The notes under the pieces are model-generated. The model made no database searches, was not told where the DNA came from, and was given only the letters and a program-made list of their open reading frames with translations. From the NCBI RefSeq assembly GCF_051401765.1, contig NW_027480596.1:806001-870000 (forward strand): a DNA stretch of 64,000 nucleotides, in the 5' to 3' direction. Source of the stretch: Calliopsis andreniformis (Eukaryota; Arthropoda; Insecta; Hymenoptera; Andrenidae). Position numbers and translations under genes: made by a program. This document shows, one piece after another, positions 39,842-51,198 of the stretch (positions within the stretch are counted from its first letter, which is position 1; every line of letters begins with the position of its first letter).

Positions 39842-42800
39842 TCAATCCTCAATCCTCAATCTTCATTCATCAATATTCAACCTTCAATCCTCAATCCTCA
39901 ATCCTCAATCCTCTATCCTCAATCCTCAATGTTCAATCCTCAATACCCGATCCTCAGTCTTCAATCCTCAACCCTCAATCCTCAATCCTCAATCCTCAAT
40001 CCTAAATCCTCGATCCTCAATCCTCAGTCGTCAAACCTCAATCCTGAATCCTCAATCCTGAATCCTCAATCTTCAGCCCTCAGTCCTCAACAATCAGTGG
40101 TCAATCTTCAATCGTCAATAGAATATCATGAATTTACAGTTTTCAATACTCAATAATCAACCTGCAATCTTCAAATCTCTATCAACAAACATCAATTCTC
40201 ATCACTCAACCCTCAACCCTCAGTCCCCAATCCTCAATATCCAATCCTCAATCCTCAATCCTCAGTCCACAATCCTCAACCTTCAATCCTCAATACTCAA
40301 TCTTCAATCCTCAATCCTCAATCCTCAATCCTCAGTTCGCAATCCTCAATAGTCAATCTTCAATCCTCAATACTCAATATTCAATCCTCAATCCTCAATC
40401 CTCAATCCTCAATCCTCATTCTTCGATCCTCAATACCCAATCCTCAATCTTCAATCCTCAATCCTCAAACCTCAATTCTCAAGCCTCAATCCTCTGTCCT
40501 TAGTCCTCAAACCTCAATCCTCAACCCTCAGCCCTCATCCTCAATCCTGAATCCTCAATCCTCAATTCTCAATCTTCAATACTCAATACTCAATCTTCAA
40601 TCCTCAATGCTCAGTCCTCAAATTTCAATTCTGAATCCTCAATCCGGAACCCTCAATCTTCAGCCCTCAGTCCTCAACAATCAGTTGTCAATCCTCAATC
40701 CTCAATAGAATATACTCAATTCACAGTTTTCCATACACAATACTCAATCTGCAATCTTCAAATCTCTATCCACAAACATCAATTCTCATCATTCAACACT
40801 CAACACTCAGTCCCCAATCCTCAATATTCAATCCTCAATCCTCAGTCCTCAATCCACAATCCTCAACCTTCAATCCTCAATACTCAATCTTCAATCCTGA
40901 ATCCTCAATACTCAATCCTCAATGCTCAATCCACGATCGTCAATCTTGAATCCTCAATACTCAATCTTCAATCCTCCATCCTCAATCCTCAATCCTCAAT
41001 CCTCATTCTTCAATCCTCAATACCCAATCCTCAATCTTCAACCCTCAATCCTCAATCCTCAATTCTCAATCCTCAATCCTCAGTCCTCAGTCCTCAAACC
41101 TCAATCCTCAACCCTCAGCCCTCATCCTCAATCCTCAATCCTCAATCCTCAATTCTCAATCTTCAATCCTGAATACTCAATCTTCAATCCTCTATGCTCA
41201 GTCCTCAAATTTCAATTCTGAATCCTCAATCCGGAACCCTCAATCTTCAGCCCTCAGTCCTCAACAATCAGTTGTCAATCCTCAATCCTCGACAGAATAT
41301 ACTCAACTCACAGTTTTAGATACTCAATCCTCAATCTGCAATCTTCAAATCTCTATCCACAAACATCAATTCACATCACTCAACCCTCAACACTCAGTCC
41401 TCAATGTTCAATCCTCAATCCTCAATTCTCAATCTTCAATCCTCAATACTGAACCTTCAATCCTCAATCCTCCATCCCCAGTCCTCAATCCTCAATCCTC
41501 AATCTTAACCTTCAATCCTCAGTACTCAATCTTCAATCCTCAATCCTCAATCCTCAATCCTCAATCCTCAATCTTCAATCCTCAATACTCAATCTTCAAT
41601 CCTCAATCCTCAATCCTCAATCCTCAATCCTCAATCTTAATCTTCAATTCTCAATCCTCAATCCTCAATCCTCAATCTTCAATCCTCAATACTCAATCCT
41701 CAATCCTCAATCCTCAATCCTCAATCCTCAATCCTCAATCGTCAATCCTCAATCGTCAATCTTCAATCCTCAATACTCAATCTTCAATCCTCAATCCTCT
41801 GTCCTCAATCCTCAATCCTCATTCTTCAATCCTCAATACCCAATCCTCAATCTTAAATCCTCAATCCTCAATTCGCAATCCTCAATCCTCAATCCTCAGG
41901 CCTCAAGTATCAATACTCAACCCTCAGTCCTCGTCCTCAATCCACGACCTACAATCCTCAATCCTCAATCTTCATTCATCAATATTCAACCTTCAATCCT
42001 CAATCCTCAATCCTCAATCATCAATGTTCAATCCTCAATACCCGATCCTCAGGCTTCAATCCTCAATCCTCGATCCTCAATCCTCAATCCTCAGTCCTCA
42101 AACCTCAATCTTGAATCCTCAATCCTGAATCCTCAATCTTCAGACCTCAGTCCTCAACAATCAGTGGTCCATCCTCAATCCTCAATAGAGTACCATGATT
42201 TCACAGTTTTCAATACTCAATACTCAACCTGCAATCTTCAAATCTCTATCCACAAACATCAATTCTCATCACTCAACCCTCAACACTCAGTCCCCAATCC
42301 CCAATATTCAAGCCTCAATCCTCAATCCTCAATTCTCAATCTTCAATCCTCAATACTCAATCTTCAATCCTCAATGCTCAGTCCTCAAATTTCAATTCTG
42401 AATCCTCAATCCGGAACCCTCAATCTTCAGCCCTCAGTCCTCAACAATCAGTTGTCAATCCTCTATCCTCAATAGAATATACTCAATTCACAGTTTTCAA
42501 TACTCAATACTCAATCTGCAATCTTCAAATCTTAATCCACAAACATCAATTCTCATCACTCAACCCTCAACACTCAGTCCTCAATGTTCAATCCTCAATC
42601 CTCAATTCTCAATCTTCAATCCTCAATACTGAACCTTCAATCCTCAATCCTCAATCCTCAGTCCTCAATCCTCAATCCTCAATCTTAATCTTCAATCCTC
42701 AGTACTCAATCTTCAATCCTCAATCCTCAATCTTCAATCCTCGATCGTCAATCTTCAATCCTCAATACTCAATCTTCAATCCTCAATCCTCAATCCTCAA

Positions 42801-43336
42801 TCCTCAATCCTCATTCTTCAATCCTCAATACCCAATCCTCAATCTTCAACCCTCAACCCTCAATCCTCAATCCTCAATTCTCAATCCTCAATCCTCAGTC
42901 CTCAGTCCTCAAACGTCAATCCTCAACCCTCAGCCCTCATCCTCAATCCTCAATCCTCAATCCTCAATTCTCAATCTTCAATACTCAATACTCAATCCTC
43001 AATCCTCAATGCTCAGTCCTCAAATTTCAATTCTGAATCCTCAATCCGGAATCCTCAATCTTCAGCCCTCAGTCCTCAACAATCAGTTGTCAATCCTCAA
43101 TCCTCAATAGAATATACTCAATTCACAGTTTTCAATACTCAATACTCAACCTGCAGTCTTCAAATCTCTATCCACAAACATCAATTCCCATCACTCAACC
43201 CTCAACACTCAGTCCTCAACGCTCAATCCTCAATCCTCAATTCTCAATCTTCAATCCCCAATACTGAACCTTCAATCCTCAATCCTCAATCCTCAGTCCT
43301 CAATCCTCAATCCTCAATCTTAATATTCAATCCTCA
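39842..43336 (+). repeat. 3,495-bp direct repeat, left copy
   Basis: Matches 51191-54685 at offset 11,349 with a few substitutions (for example T at 39969 against C at 51318). It begins inside 18-kb copy B and runs about 700 bp beyond its end, so the continuation after 42630 is shared with the right-hand region and not with copy A. The right limit is 43336 (43337 is A, partner 54686 is G). Boxes start at 40115, 40702, 41289 (variant TCGACAG), 42182, 42469 and 43104. Confidence 0.82.
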
Positions 43337-44751
43337 ATCCTCAATCCTCAGACCTCAAACATCAATACTCAACCCTCAGTCCTCGTCCTCAATCCACAAC
43401 CCTCAATCCTCGATCCTCAATCTTCAGTCATCAATATTCAATCTTCAATCCTCAATCCTCAATCCTCAATACGCAATCCTCAATCCTCAATGTTCTATCC
43501 TCAATACGCAATCCTCAATCTTCAATCCTCAATCCTCAACCCTCAATCCTCAATCCTCAACCTTAATCTTCAATCCTCAGTACTCAATCTTCAATACTCA
43601 TTCCTCAATCCTCAATCCTCAATCCTCAATCTTCAATACTCAATACCCAATCCTCAATCTTCAATCCTCAATCCTCAATCCTCAGTGCTCAATCCTCAAT
43701 CCTCAATCCTCAATCTTCAATCCTCAGTCACAAATCCTCAATCTTCAATACTCACTCCTCAATCCTCAATCTTCAATCCTCAATCCTCAATCCTCAGTCC
43801 TCAATCCTCAATCCTCAATCCTCAATCTTCAATCCTCAGTCACAAATCCTCAATCTTAAATGCTCACTCCTCAATCCTCAATCTTCAATCCTCAATACTC
43901 AGTCTTCAATCCTCAATCCTCAATCCTCAATCCTCATTCTTCAATCCTCAATACCCAATCCTCAATCTTCAATCCTCAATCCTCAATCCTCAATTCTCAA
44001 TCCTCAATCCTCAATCCTCAATACTCAATCCTCAATCCTCAATGTTCAATCCGCAATACCCAATCCTCAATCTTCTATCCGCAATCCTCAATCCTCAATC
44101 CTCAATCCTCAATCCTCAATCCTCAACCTTCAATCCTCAATACTCAATCTTCAATCCTCAATCCTCAGTCCTCAGTCCTCAACCCTCATTCTTCAATCCT
44201 CAACAACCAATCCTCAATCTTCAATCCTCAAACCTCAATCCTCAATTCTCAATACTCATTCCTCAATCCTCAGACCTCAAACATCAATACTCAACCCTCA
44301 GTCCTCGTCCTCAATCCACAACCCTCAATCCTCGATCCTCAATCTTCAATCATCAATATTCAATCTTCAATCCTCAATCCTCAATCCTCAATACTCAATC
44401 CTCAATCCTCATTGTTCTATCCTCAATACGCAATCCTCAACCTTCAATCCTCAATCCTCAATCCTCAATCCTCACCCTCAGTCCTCAATCCTCAGACCTC
44501 AAACCTCAATTCTGAAGCCACAATCCTGAACCCCCAATATTCAGCCCTCAGACCTCAACAATCAGTTCTGAATCCTCAATCGTCAATAGAATATCCTCAA
44601 TTCACAGGTTTCAATACTCAATACTCAGCCTGCAATCTTCAAACCTCTATCCACAAACATCAATTCTCATCACTCAACCCTCAATATTCAACGCACAACC
44701 CTCAACCATCAATCCTCAGTCCTCAAAACTCAATCCCTAATCCTCAATCCT
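43327..44751 (+). repeat. 1,425-bp direct repeat, left copy
   Basis: Matches 49774-51198 at offset 6,447 almost exactly. One difference is AAACCTCT near 44640 against AAATCTCT near 51087. It introduces variant units not seen in the left half of the window, such as CAAATCC after TCAGTCA near 43725 and 43845, and TCACTCC. It holds boxes at 44583 and, just outside, 44807. A further copy of most of it lies in the 54.8-62.9 kb series. A 6-bp unit TCACCC sits at 44472. Confidence 0.85.
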
Positions 44752-44915
44752 GAATCCTCAATCTTCAGCCCTCAGTCCTCAACAATCAATGGTCAATCCT
44801 CAGTCCTCCATAGAGTATCCTCAATTCACAGTTTTCAATACTCAATCCCTATTCTTCAATCTTCAAATCTCAATCCACAAACATCAGTTCTCATCACTCA
44901 ACCCTCAACACTCAG
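44752..44915 (+). repeat. Array segment with variant box
   Basis: Heptamer array containing a 112-bp box variant that starts with TCCATAG at 44807 and has the unusual string CCCTATTC in its middle. The same variant recurs at 56875, 60806 and 63117, always beside the 252/259-bp tandem series or its remnant. Confidence 0.75.
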
Positions 44916-45397
44916 TCCTCAATCTTCAATCCTCAATCATCAATCCTCAATCTTCAATCCTCAATACTCAATCTTCAATCCTCAATCCTCAATTCTCAAT
45001 CCTCAATGCTGAATCCTCAATCGTCAATCCTCAATCCCCAATCCTCAATCTTCAATTCTCAATCCTCAATCGTCAATCCTCAGTCCTCAATCCTCGATCC
45101 TCAATACTCAATCTTCAATCCTCAATCCTCAATCCTCAATCCTCAGTTCTCAATCCTCAATCCTCAATCCTCAATCTTCAATCCTCAATCATCAATCCTC
45201 AATCTTCAATCCTCAATACTCGATCTTCAATCCTCAATCCTCAATTCTCAATCCTCAATGCTGAATCCTCAATCGTCAATCCTCAATCCCCAATCCTCAA
45301 TCTTCAATTCTCAATCCTCAATCGTCAATCCTCAGTCCTCAATCCTCGATCCTCAATACTCAATCTTCAATCCTCAATCCTCAATCCTCAATCCTCA
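44916..45397 (+). repeat. 252-bp short tandem HOR, about 1.9 copies
   Basis: Positions 44916-45145 match 45168-45397 at a period of 252 bp (36 heptamers). Marker units are TGAATCC after CAATGC (at 45011 and 45263) and two TCAATCG units. The edges are the G/A mismatches at 44915/45167 and 45146/45398. The homologous site at 60915-61403 has a period of 259 bp, exactly one heptamer longer. Confidence 0.85.
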
Positions 45398-47809
45398 ATC
45401 CTCAATCCTCAATTCTCAATCTTCAATACTCAATACTCAATCTTCAATCCTCAATGCTCAGTCCTCAAATTTCAATTCTGAATCCTCAATCCGGAATCCT
45501 CAATCTTCAGCCCTCAGTCCTCAACAATCAGTTGTCAATCCTCAATCCTCAATAGAATATACTCAATTCACAGTTTTCAATACTCAATACTCAACCTGCA
45601 ATCTTCAAATCTCTATCCACAAACATCAATTCCCATCACTCAACCCTCAACACTCAGTACTCAACGCTCAATCCTCAATCCTCAATTCTCAATCTTCAAT
45701 CCCCAATACTGAACCTTCAATCCTCAATCCTCAATCCTCAGTCCTCAATCCTCAATCCTCAATCTTAATATTCAATCCTCAGTACTCAATCTTCAATCCT
45801 CAATCCTCAATCCTCAATCCTCAATCCTCAATCCTCAATCCTCAATCTTAATATTCAATCCTCAGTACTCAATCTTCAATCCTCAATCCTCAATCCTCAA
45901 TCCTCAATCCTCAATCTTCAATCTTCAATACACAATCTTCAATCCTGAATCCTCATTCTTCAATCCTCAATCCTCAATCCTCAATCATCATTCTTCAATC
46001 CTCAATATCCTAGCCTCATTCTTCAATCCTCAATCCTCAATCCTCAATACCCAATCCTCAATCTTCAATCCTCAATCCTCAATCCTCAATTCTCAATCCT
46101 CAATCCTCAATCCTCAGACCTCAAACATAAATATTCAACCATCAGTCCTCGTCGTCAATCCACAATCCTCAATCCTCAATCCTCAATCCTCAATCCTCAA
46201 TCTTCAATCCTCAGTCCTCAATACTCAATCCACAATCCTCAATCCTCAATCCTCAATCTTCTATCCTCAATATTCAATCTTCAATCCTCAATCCTCAATC
46301 CTCAATCCTCAATCCTCAATATTCAATCCTCAATACTCAATATTCAATACTCAATCCTCAATACTCAATCCCCAATCCTCATTCTTCAATCCTCATTCTT
46401 CAATCCTCAATACCCAATCCCCAATCTTCAATCCTCAATCATCAATCCTCAGTTCGCAATCCTCAATCCTCAATCCTCAGACCTCAGGCATCAACACTCA
46501 ACCCTCAGTCCTCGTTCTCAATCCACAACCCTCAATCCTCAATCCTCAATCTTCATTCATCAATATTCAACCTTAAATCCTCAATCCTCAATCCTCAATC
46601 CTCAATCCTCAATGTTCAATCCTCAACAGCCAATCCTCAATCTTCAATCCTCAATCCTCAATCCTCAATTCTCAATCCACAATCCTCAATCCTCAGTCCT
46701 CTCTCCTCAAACCTCAATCCTCAATCTTCAATCCTCAATACTCAATCTTCAATCCTCAATCCTCAATCCTCAATCCTCAATCATCAATCCCCAATCGTCA
46801 ATCTTCAATCCTCAATACTCAATCTTCAAACCTCAATCCTCTGTCCTCAATCCTCAATCCTCATTCTTCAATCCTCAATACCCAATTCTCAATCTTAAAT
46901 CCTCAATCCTCAATTCGCAATCCTCAACCCTCAATCCTCAGGCCTCAAGTATCAATACTCAACCCTCAGTCCTCGTCCTCAATCCACGACCTTCAATCCT
47001 CAATCCTCAATCTTCATTCATCAATTTTCAACCTTCAATCCTCAATCCTCAATCCTCAATCCTCAATCCTCAATCCTCCATACTCAATCCTCAATCCTCA
47101 ATCCTCAATGTTCAATCCTCAACACCGGATCGTCAGTCTTCAATCCTCAATCCTCAATCCTCAATCCTCAATCCTCAATCCTCAATCCTCAGTCCTCAAA
47201 TATCAATTCTGAATCCTCAATCCGGAACCCTCAATCTTCAGCCGTCAGTCCTCAACGATCAGTTGTCAATCCTCAATCCTCAATAGAATATACTCAATTC
47301 ACAGTTTTCAATACTCAATACTCAATCTGCAATCTTCAAATCTCTATCCACAAACATCAATTCTCATCGCTCAACCCTCAACACTCAGTCCTCAATGTTC
47401 AATCCTCAATCCTCAATTCTCAATCCTCAATCCTCAATCCTCAATCTTCAATCCTCAATACTCAATCTTCAGTCCTCAATCCTCAATCCTCAATCCTCAA
47501 TCCTCAATCCTCAATCTTAATCCTCAATCTTCAGTACTCAATCTTCAATCCTCAATCCTCAATCCTCAATCCTCAATCCTCAATCTTCAATCCTTAATAC
47601 TCAATCTTCAATCCTCAATCCTCAATCCTCAATCCTCAATCCTCAATCCTCAATCGTCAATCTTCAATCCTCAATACTCAATCTTCAATCCTCAATACCC
47701 AATCCTCAATCTTAAATCCTCAATCCTCAATTCGCAATCCTCAATCCTCAATCCTCAGGCCTCAAGTATCAATACTCAACCCTCAGTCCTCGTCTTTAAT
47801 CCACGACCT
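45398..47809 (+). repeat. Mosaic array segment
   Basis: No gene. It includes boxes at 45549 and 47280. The part from about 45950 to 46600 resembles 15.98-16.6 kb (offset 29,970, changing by one heptamer to 29,977 further on). The segment from about 46620 resembles 8640-8740. Near 47700 it joins sequence matching 39.7 kb at offset 7,968. It looks like a patchwork assembled from cassettes present elsewhere in the window. Confidence 0.7.
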
Positions 47810-49530
47810 TCAATCCTCAATCCTCAATCTTCATTCATCAATATTCAACCTTCAATCCTCAATCCTCAATCCTCAATCCTCTATCCTCAATCCTCAATGT
47901 TCAATCCTCAATACCCGATCCTCAGTCTTCAATCCCCAACCCTCAATCCTCAATCCTCAATCCTCAATCCTAAATCCTCGATCCTCAATCCTCAGTCGTC
48001 AAACCTCAATCCTGAATCCTCAATCCTGAATCCTCAATCTTCAGCCCTCAGTCCTCAACAATCAGTGGTCAATCTTCAATCGTCAATAGAATATCATGAA
48101 TTCACAGTTTTCAATACTCAATAATCAACCTGCAATCTTCAAATCTCTATCAACAAACATCAATTCTCATCACTCAACCCTCAACCCTCAGTCCCCAATC
48201 CTCAATATCCAATCCTCAATCCTCAATCCTCAGTCCACAATCCTCAACCTTCAATCCTCAATACTCAATCTTCAATCCTCAATCCTCAATCCTCAATCCT
48301 CAGTTCGCAATCCTCAATAGTCAATCTTCAATCCTCAATACTCAATATTCAATCCTCAATCCTCAATCCTCAATCCTCAATCCTCATTCTTCGATCCTCA
48401 ATACCCAATCCTCAATCTTCAATCCTCAATCCTCAAACCTCAATTCTCAAGCCTCAATCCTCTGTCCTTAGTCCTCAAACCTCAATCCTCAACCCTCAGC
48501 CCTCATCCTCAATCCTGAATCCTCAATCCTCAATTCTCAATCTTCAATACTCAATACTCAATCTTCAATCCTCAATGCTCAGTCCTCAAATTTCAATTCT
48601 GAATCCTCAATCCGGAACCCTCAATCTTCAGCCCTCAGTCCTCAACAATCAGTTGTCAATCCTCAATCCTCAATAGAATATACTCAATTCACAGTTTTCA
48701 ATACACAATACTCAATCTGCAATCTTCAAATCTCTATCCACAAACATCAATTCTCATCATTCAACACTCAACACTCAGTCCCCAATCCTCAATATTCAAT
48801 CCTCAATCCTCAGTCCTCAATCCACAATCCTCAACCTTCAATCCTCAATACTCAATCTTCAATCCTGAATCCTCAATACTCAATCCTCAATGCTCAATCC
48901 ACGATCGTCAATCTTGAATCCTCAATACTCAATCTTCAATCCTCCATCCTCAATCCTCAATCCTCAATCCTCATTCTTCAATCCTCAATACCCAATCCTC
49001 AATCTTCAACCCTCAATCCTCAATCCTCAATTCTCAATCCTCAATCCTCAGTCCTCAGTCCTCAAACCTCAATCCTCAACCCTCAGCCCTCATCCTCAAT
49101 CCTCAATCCTCAATCCTCAATTCTCAATCTTCAATCCTGAATACTCAATCTTCAATCCTCTATGCTCAGTCCTCAAATTTCAATTCTGAATCCTCAATCC
49201 GGAACCCTCAATCTTCAGCCCTCAGTCCTCAACAATCAGTTGTCAATCCTCAATCCTCAACAGAATATACTCAACTCACAGTTTTAGATACTCAATCCTC
49301 AATCTGCAATCTTCAAATCTCTATTCACAAACATCAATTCACATCGCTCAACCCTCAACACTCAGTCCTCAATGTTCAATCCTCAATCCTCAATTCTCAA
49401 TCTTCAATCCTCAATACTGAACCTTCAATCCTCAATCCTCCATCCCCAGTCCTCAATCCTCAATCCTCAATCTTAACCTTCAATCCTCAGTACTCAATCT
49501 TCAATCCTCAATCCTCAATCCTCAATCCTC
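47810..49530 (+). repeat. About 1.7-kb direct repeat, left copy
   Basis: Matches 51191 to about 52911 at offset 3,381. The left edge is exact: 47809 is T, partner 51190 is C. The right edge, near 49530, is where the partner carries an extra run of TCAATCC units. Boxes start at 48083, 48670 and 49257. It is also related to 21745-23465 and 39842-41560, so this cassette is present at least four times. Confidence 0.8.
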
Positions 49531-49773
49531 AATACTCAATCTTCAATCCTCAATCCTCAATCCTCAATCCTCAATCCTCATTCTTCAATCCTCAACACCC
49601 AATCCTCAATCTTCAATCCTCAATCCTCAATCCTCAATCCTCAATCCTCAACCTTCAATCCTCAATACTCAATCTTCAATCCTCAATCCTCAATCCTCAA
49701 TCCTCAATCCTCATTCTTCAATCCTCAACACCCAATCCTCAATCTTCAATCCTCAATCCTCAATCCTCAATTC
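49531..49773 (+). repeat. Short heptamer linker
   Basis: Plain array between two direct-repeat blocks. It contains two near copies of a roughly 150-bp string with TCAACAC CCAATCC units (near 49590 and 49720). No other feature is visible. Confidence 0.6.
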
Positions 49774-51198
49774 TCAATCCTCAATCCTCAATCCTCAGAC
49801 CTCAAACATCAATACTCAACCCTCAGTCCTCGTCCTCAATCCACAACCCTCAATCCTCGATCCTCAATCTTCAATCATCAATATTCAATCTTCAATCCTC
49901 AATCCTCAATCCTCAATACGCAATCCTCAATCCTCAATGTTCTATCCTCAATACGCAATCCTCAATCTTCAATCCTCAATCCTCAACCCTCAATCCTCAA
50001 TCCTCAACCTTAATCTTCAATCCTCAGTACTCAATCTTCAATACTCATTCCTCAATCCTCAATCCTCAATCCTCAATCTTCAATACTCAATACCCAATCC
50101 TCAATCTTCAATCCTCAATCCTCAATCCTCAGTGCTCAATCCTCAATCCTCAATCCTCAATCTTCAATCCTCAGTCACAAATCCTCAATCTTCAATACTC
50201 ACTCCTCAATCCTCAATCTTCAATCCTCAATCCTCAATCCTCAGTCCTCAATCCTCAATCCTCAATCCTCAATCTTCAATCCTCAGTCACAAATCCTCAA
50301 TCTTAAATGCTCACTCCTCAATCCTCAATCTTCAATCCTCAATACTCAGTCTTCAATCCTCAATCCTCAATCCTCAATCCTCATTCTTCAATCCTCAATA
50401 CCCAATCCTCAATCTTCAATCCTCAATCCTCAATCCTCAATTCTCAATCCTCAATCCTCAATCCTCAATACTCAATCCTCAATCCTCAATGTTCAATCCG
50501 CAATACCCAATCCTCAATCTTCTATCCGCAATCCTCAATCCTCAATCCTCAATCCTCAATCCTCAATCCTCAACCTTCAATCCTCAATACTCAATCTTCA
50601 ATCCTCAATCCTCAGTCCTCAGTCCTCAACCCTCATTCTTCAATCCTCAACAACCAATCCTCAATCTTCAATCCTCAAACCTCAATCCTCAATTCTCAAT
50701 ACTCATTCCTCAATCCTCAGACCTCAAACATCAATACTCAACCCTCAGTCCTCGTCCTCAATCCACAACCCTCAATCCTCGATCCTCAATCTTCAATCAT
50801 CAATATTCAATCTTCAATCCTCAATCCTCAATCCTCAATACTCAATCCTCAATCCTCATTGTTCTATCCTCAATACGCAATCCTCAACCTTCAATCCTCA
50901 ATCCTCAATCCTCAATCCTCACCCTCAGTCCTCAATCCTCAGACCTCAAACCTCAATTCTGAAGCCACAATCCTGAACCCCCAATATTCAGCCCTCAGAC
51001 CTCAACAATCAGTTCTGAATCCTCAATCGTCAATAGAATATCCTCAATTCACAGGTTTCAATACTCAATACTCAGCCTGCAATCTTCAAATCTCTATCCA
51101 CAAACATCAATTCTCATCACTCAACCCTCAATATTCAACGCACAACCCTCAACCATCAATCCTCAGTCCTCAAAACTCAATCCCTAATCCTCAATCCT
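49774..51198 (+). repeat. 1,425-bp direct repeat, right copy
   Basis: Partner of 43327-44751. Its last 8 bp (51191-51198) are also the first 8 bp of the next direct-repeat block, so the join between two unrelated cassettes falls inside a shared heptamer. A box starts at 51030. Confidence 0.85.

Larger units (their letters stand above)
24512..42630 (+). repeat. 18,097-bp higher-order unit, copy B
   Basis: Copy B, directly adjacent to copy A. One full period ends at 42608. The match extends 22 bp further, to 42630 (position 24534 is C, partner 42631 is G), giving a 22-bp direct repeat at 6415, 24512 and 42609. All nested structures of copy A recur at +18,097, including the 664-bp and 1,048-bp tandem pairs, so those arose before this duplication. 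Copy B carries two apparently private bases, 38792 G and 40732 C. Confidence 0.93.

Noticed and set aside
6415..42630. Transposon or integrated element as the cause of the 18-kb repeat
   Set aside because: No terminal inverted repeats, no transposase, integrase or other gene, and both boundaries are ordinary heptamers. Tandem duplication within the array is sufficient.
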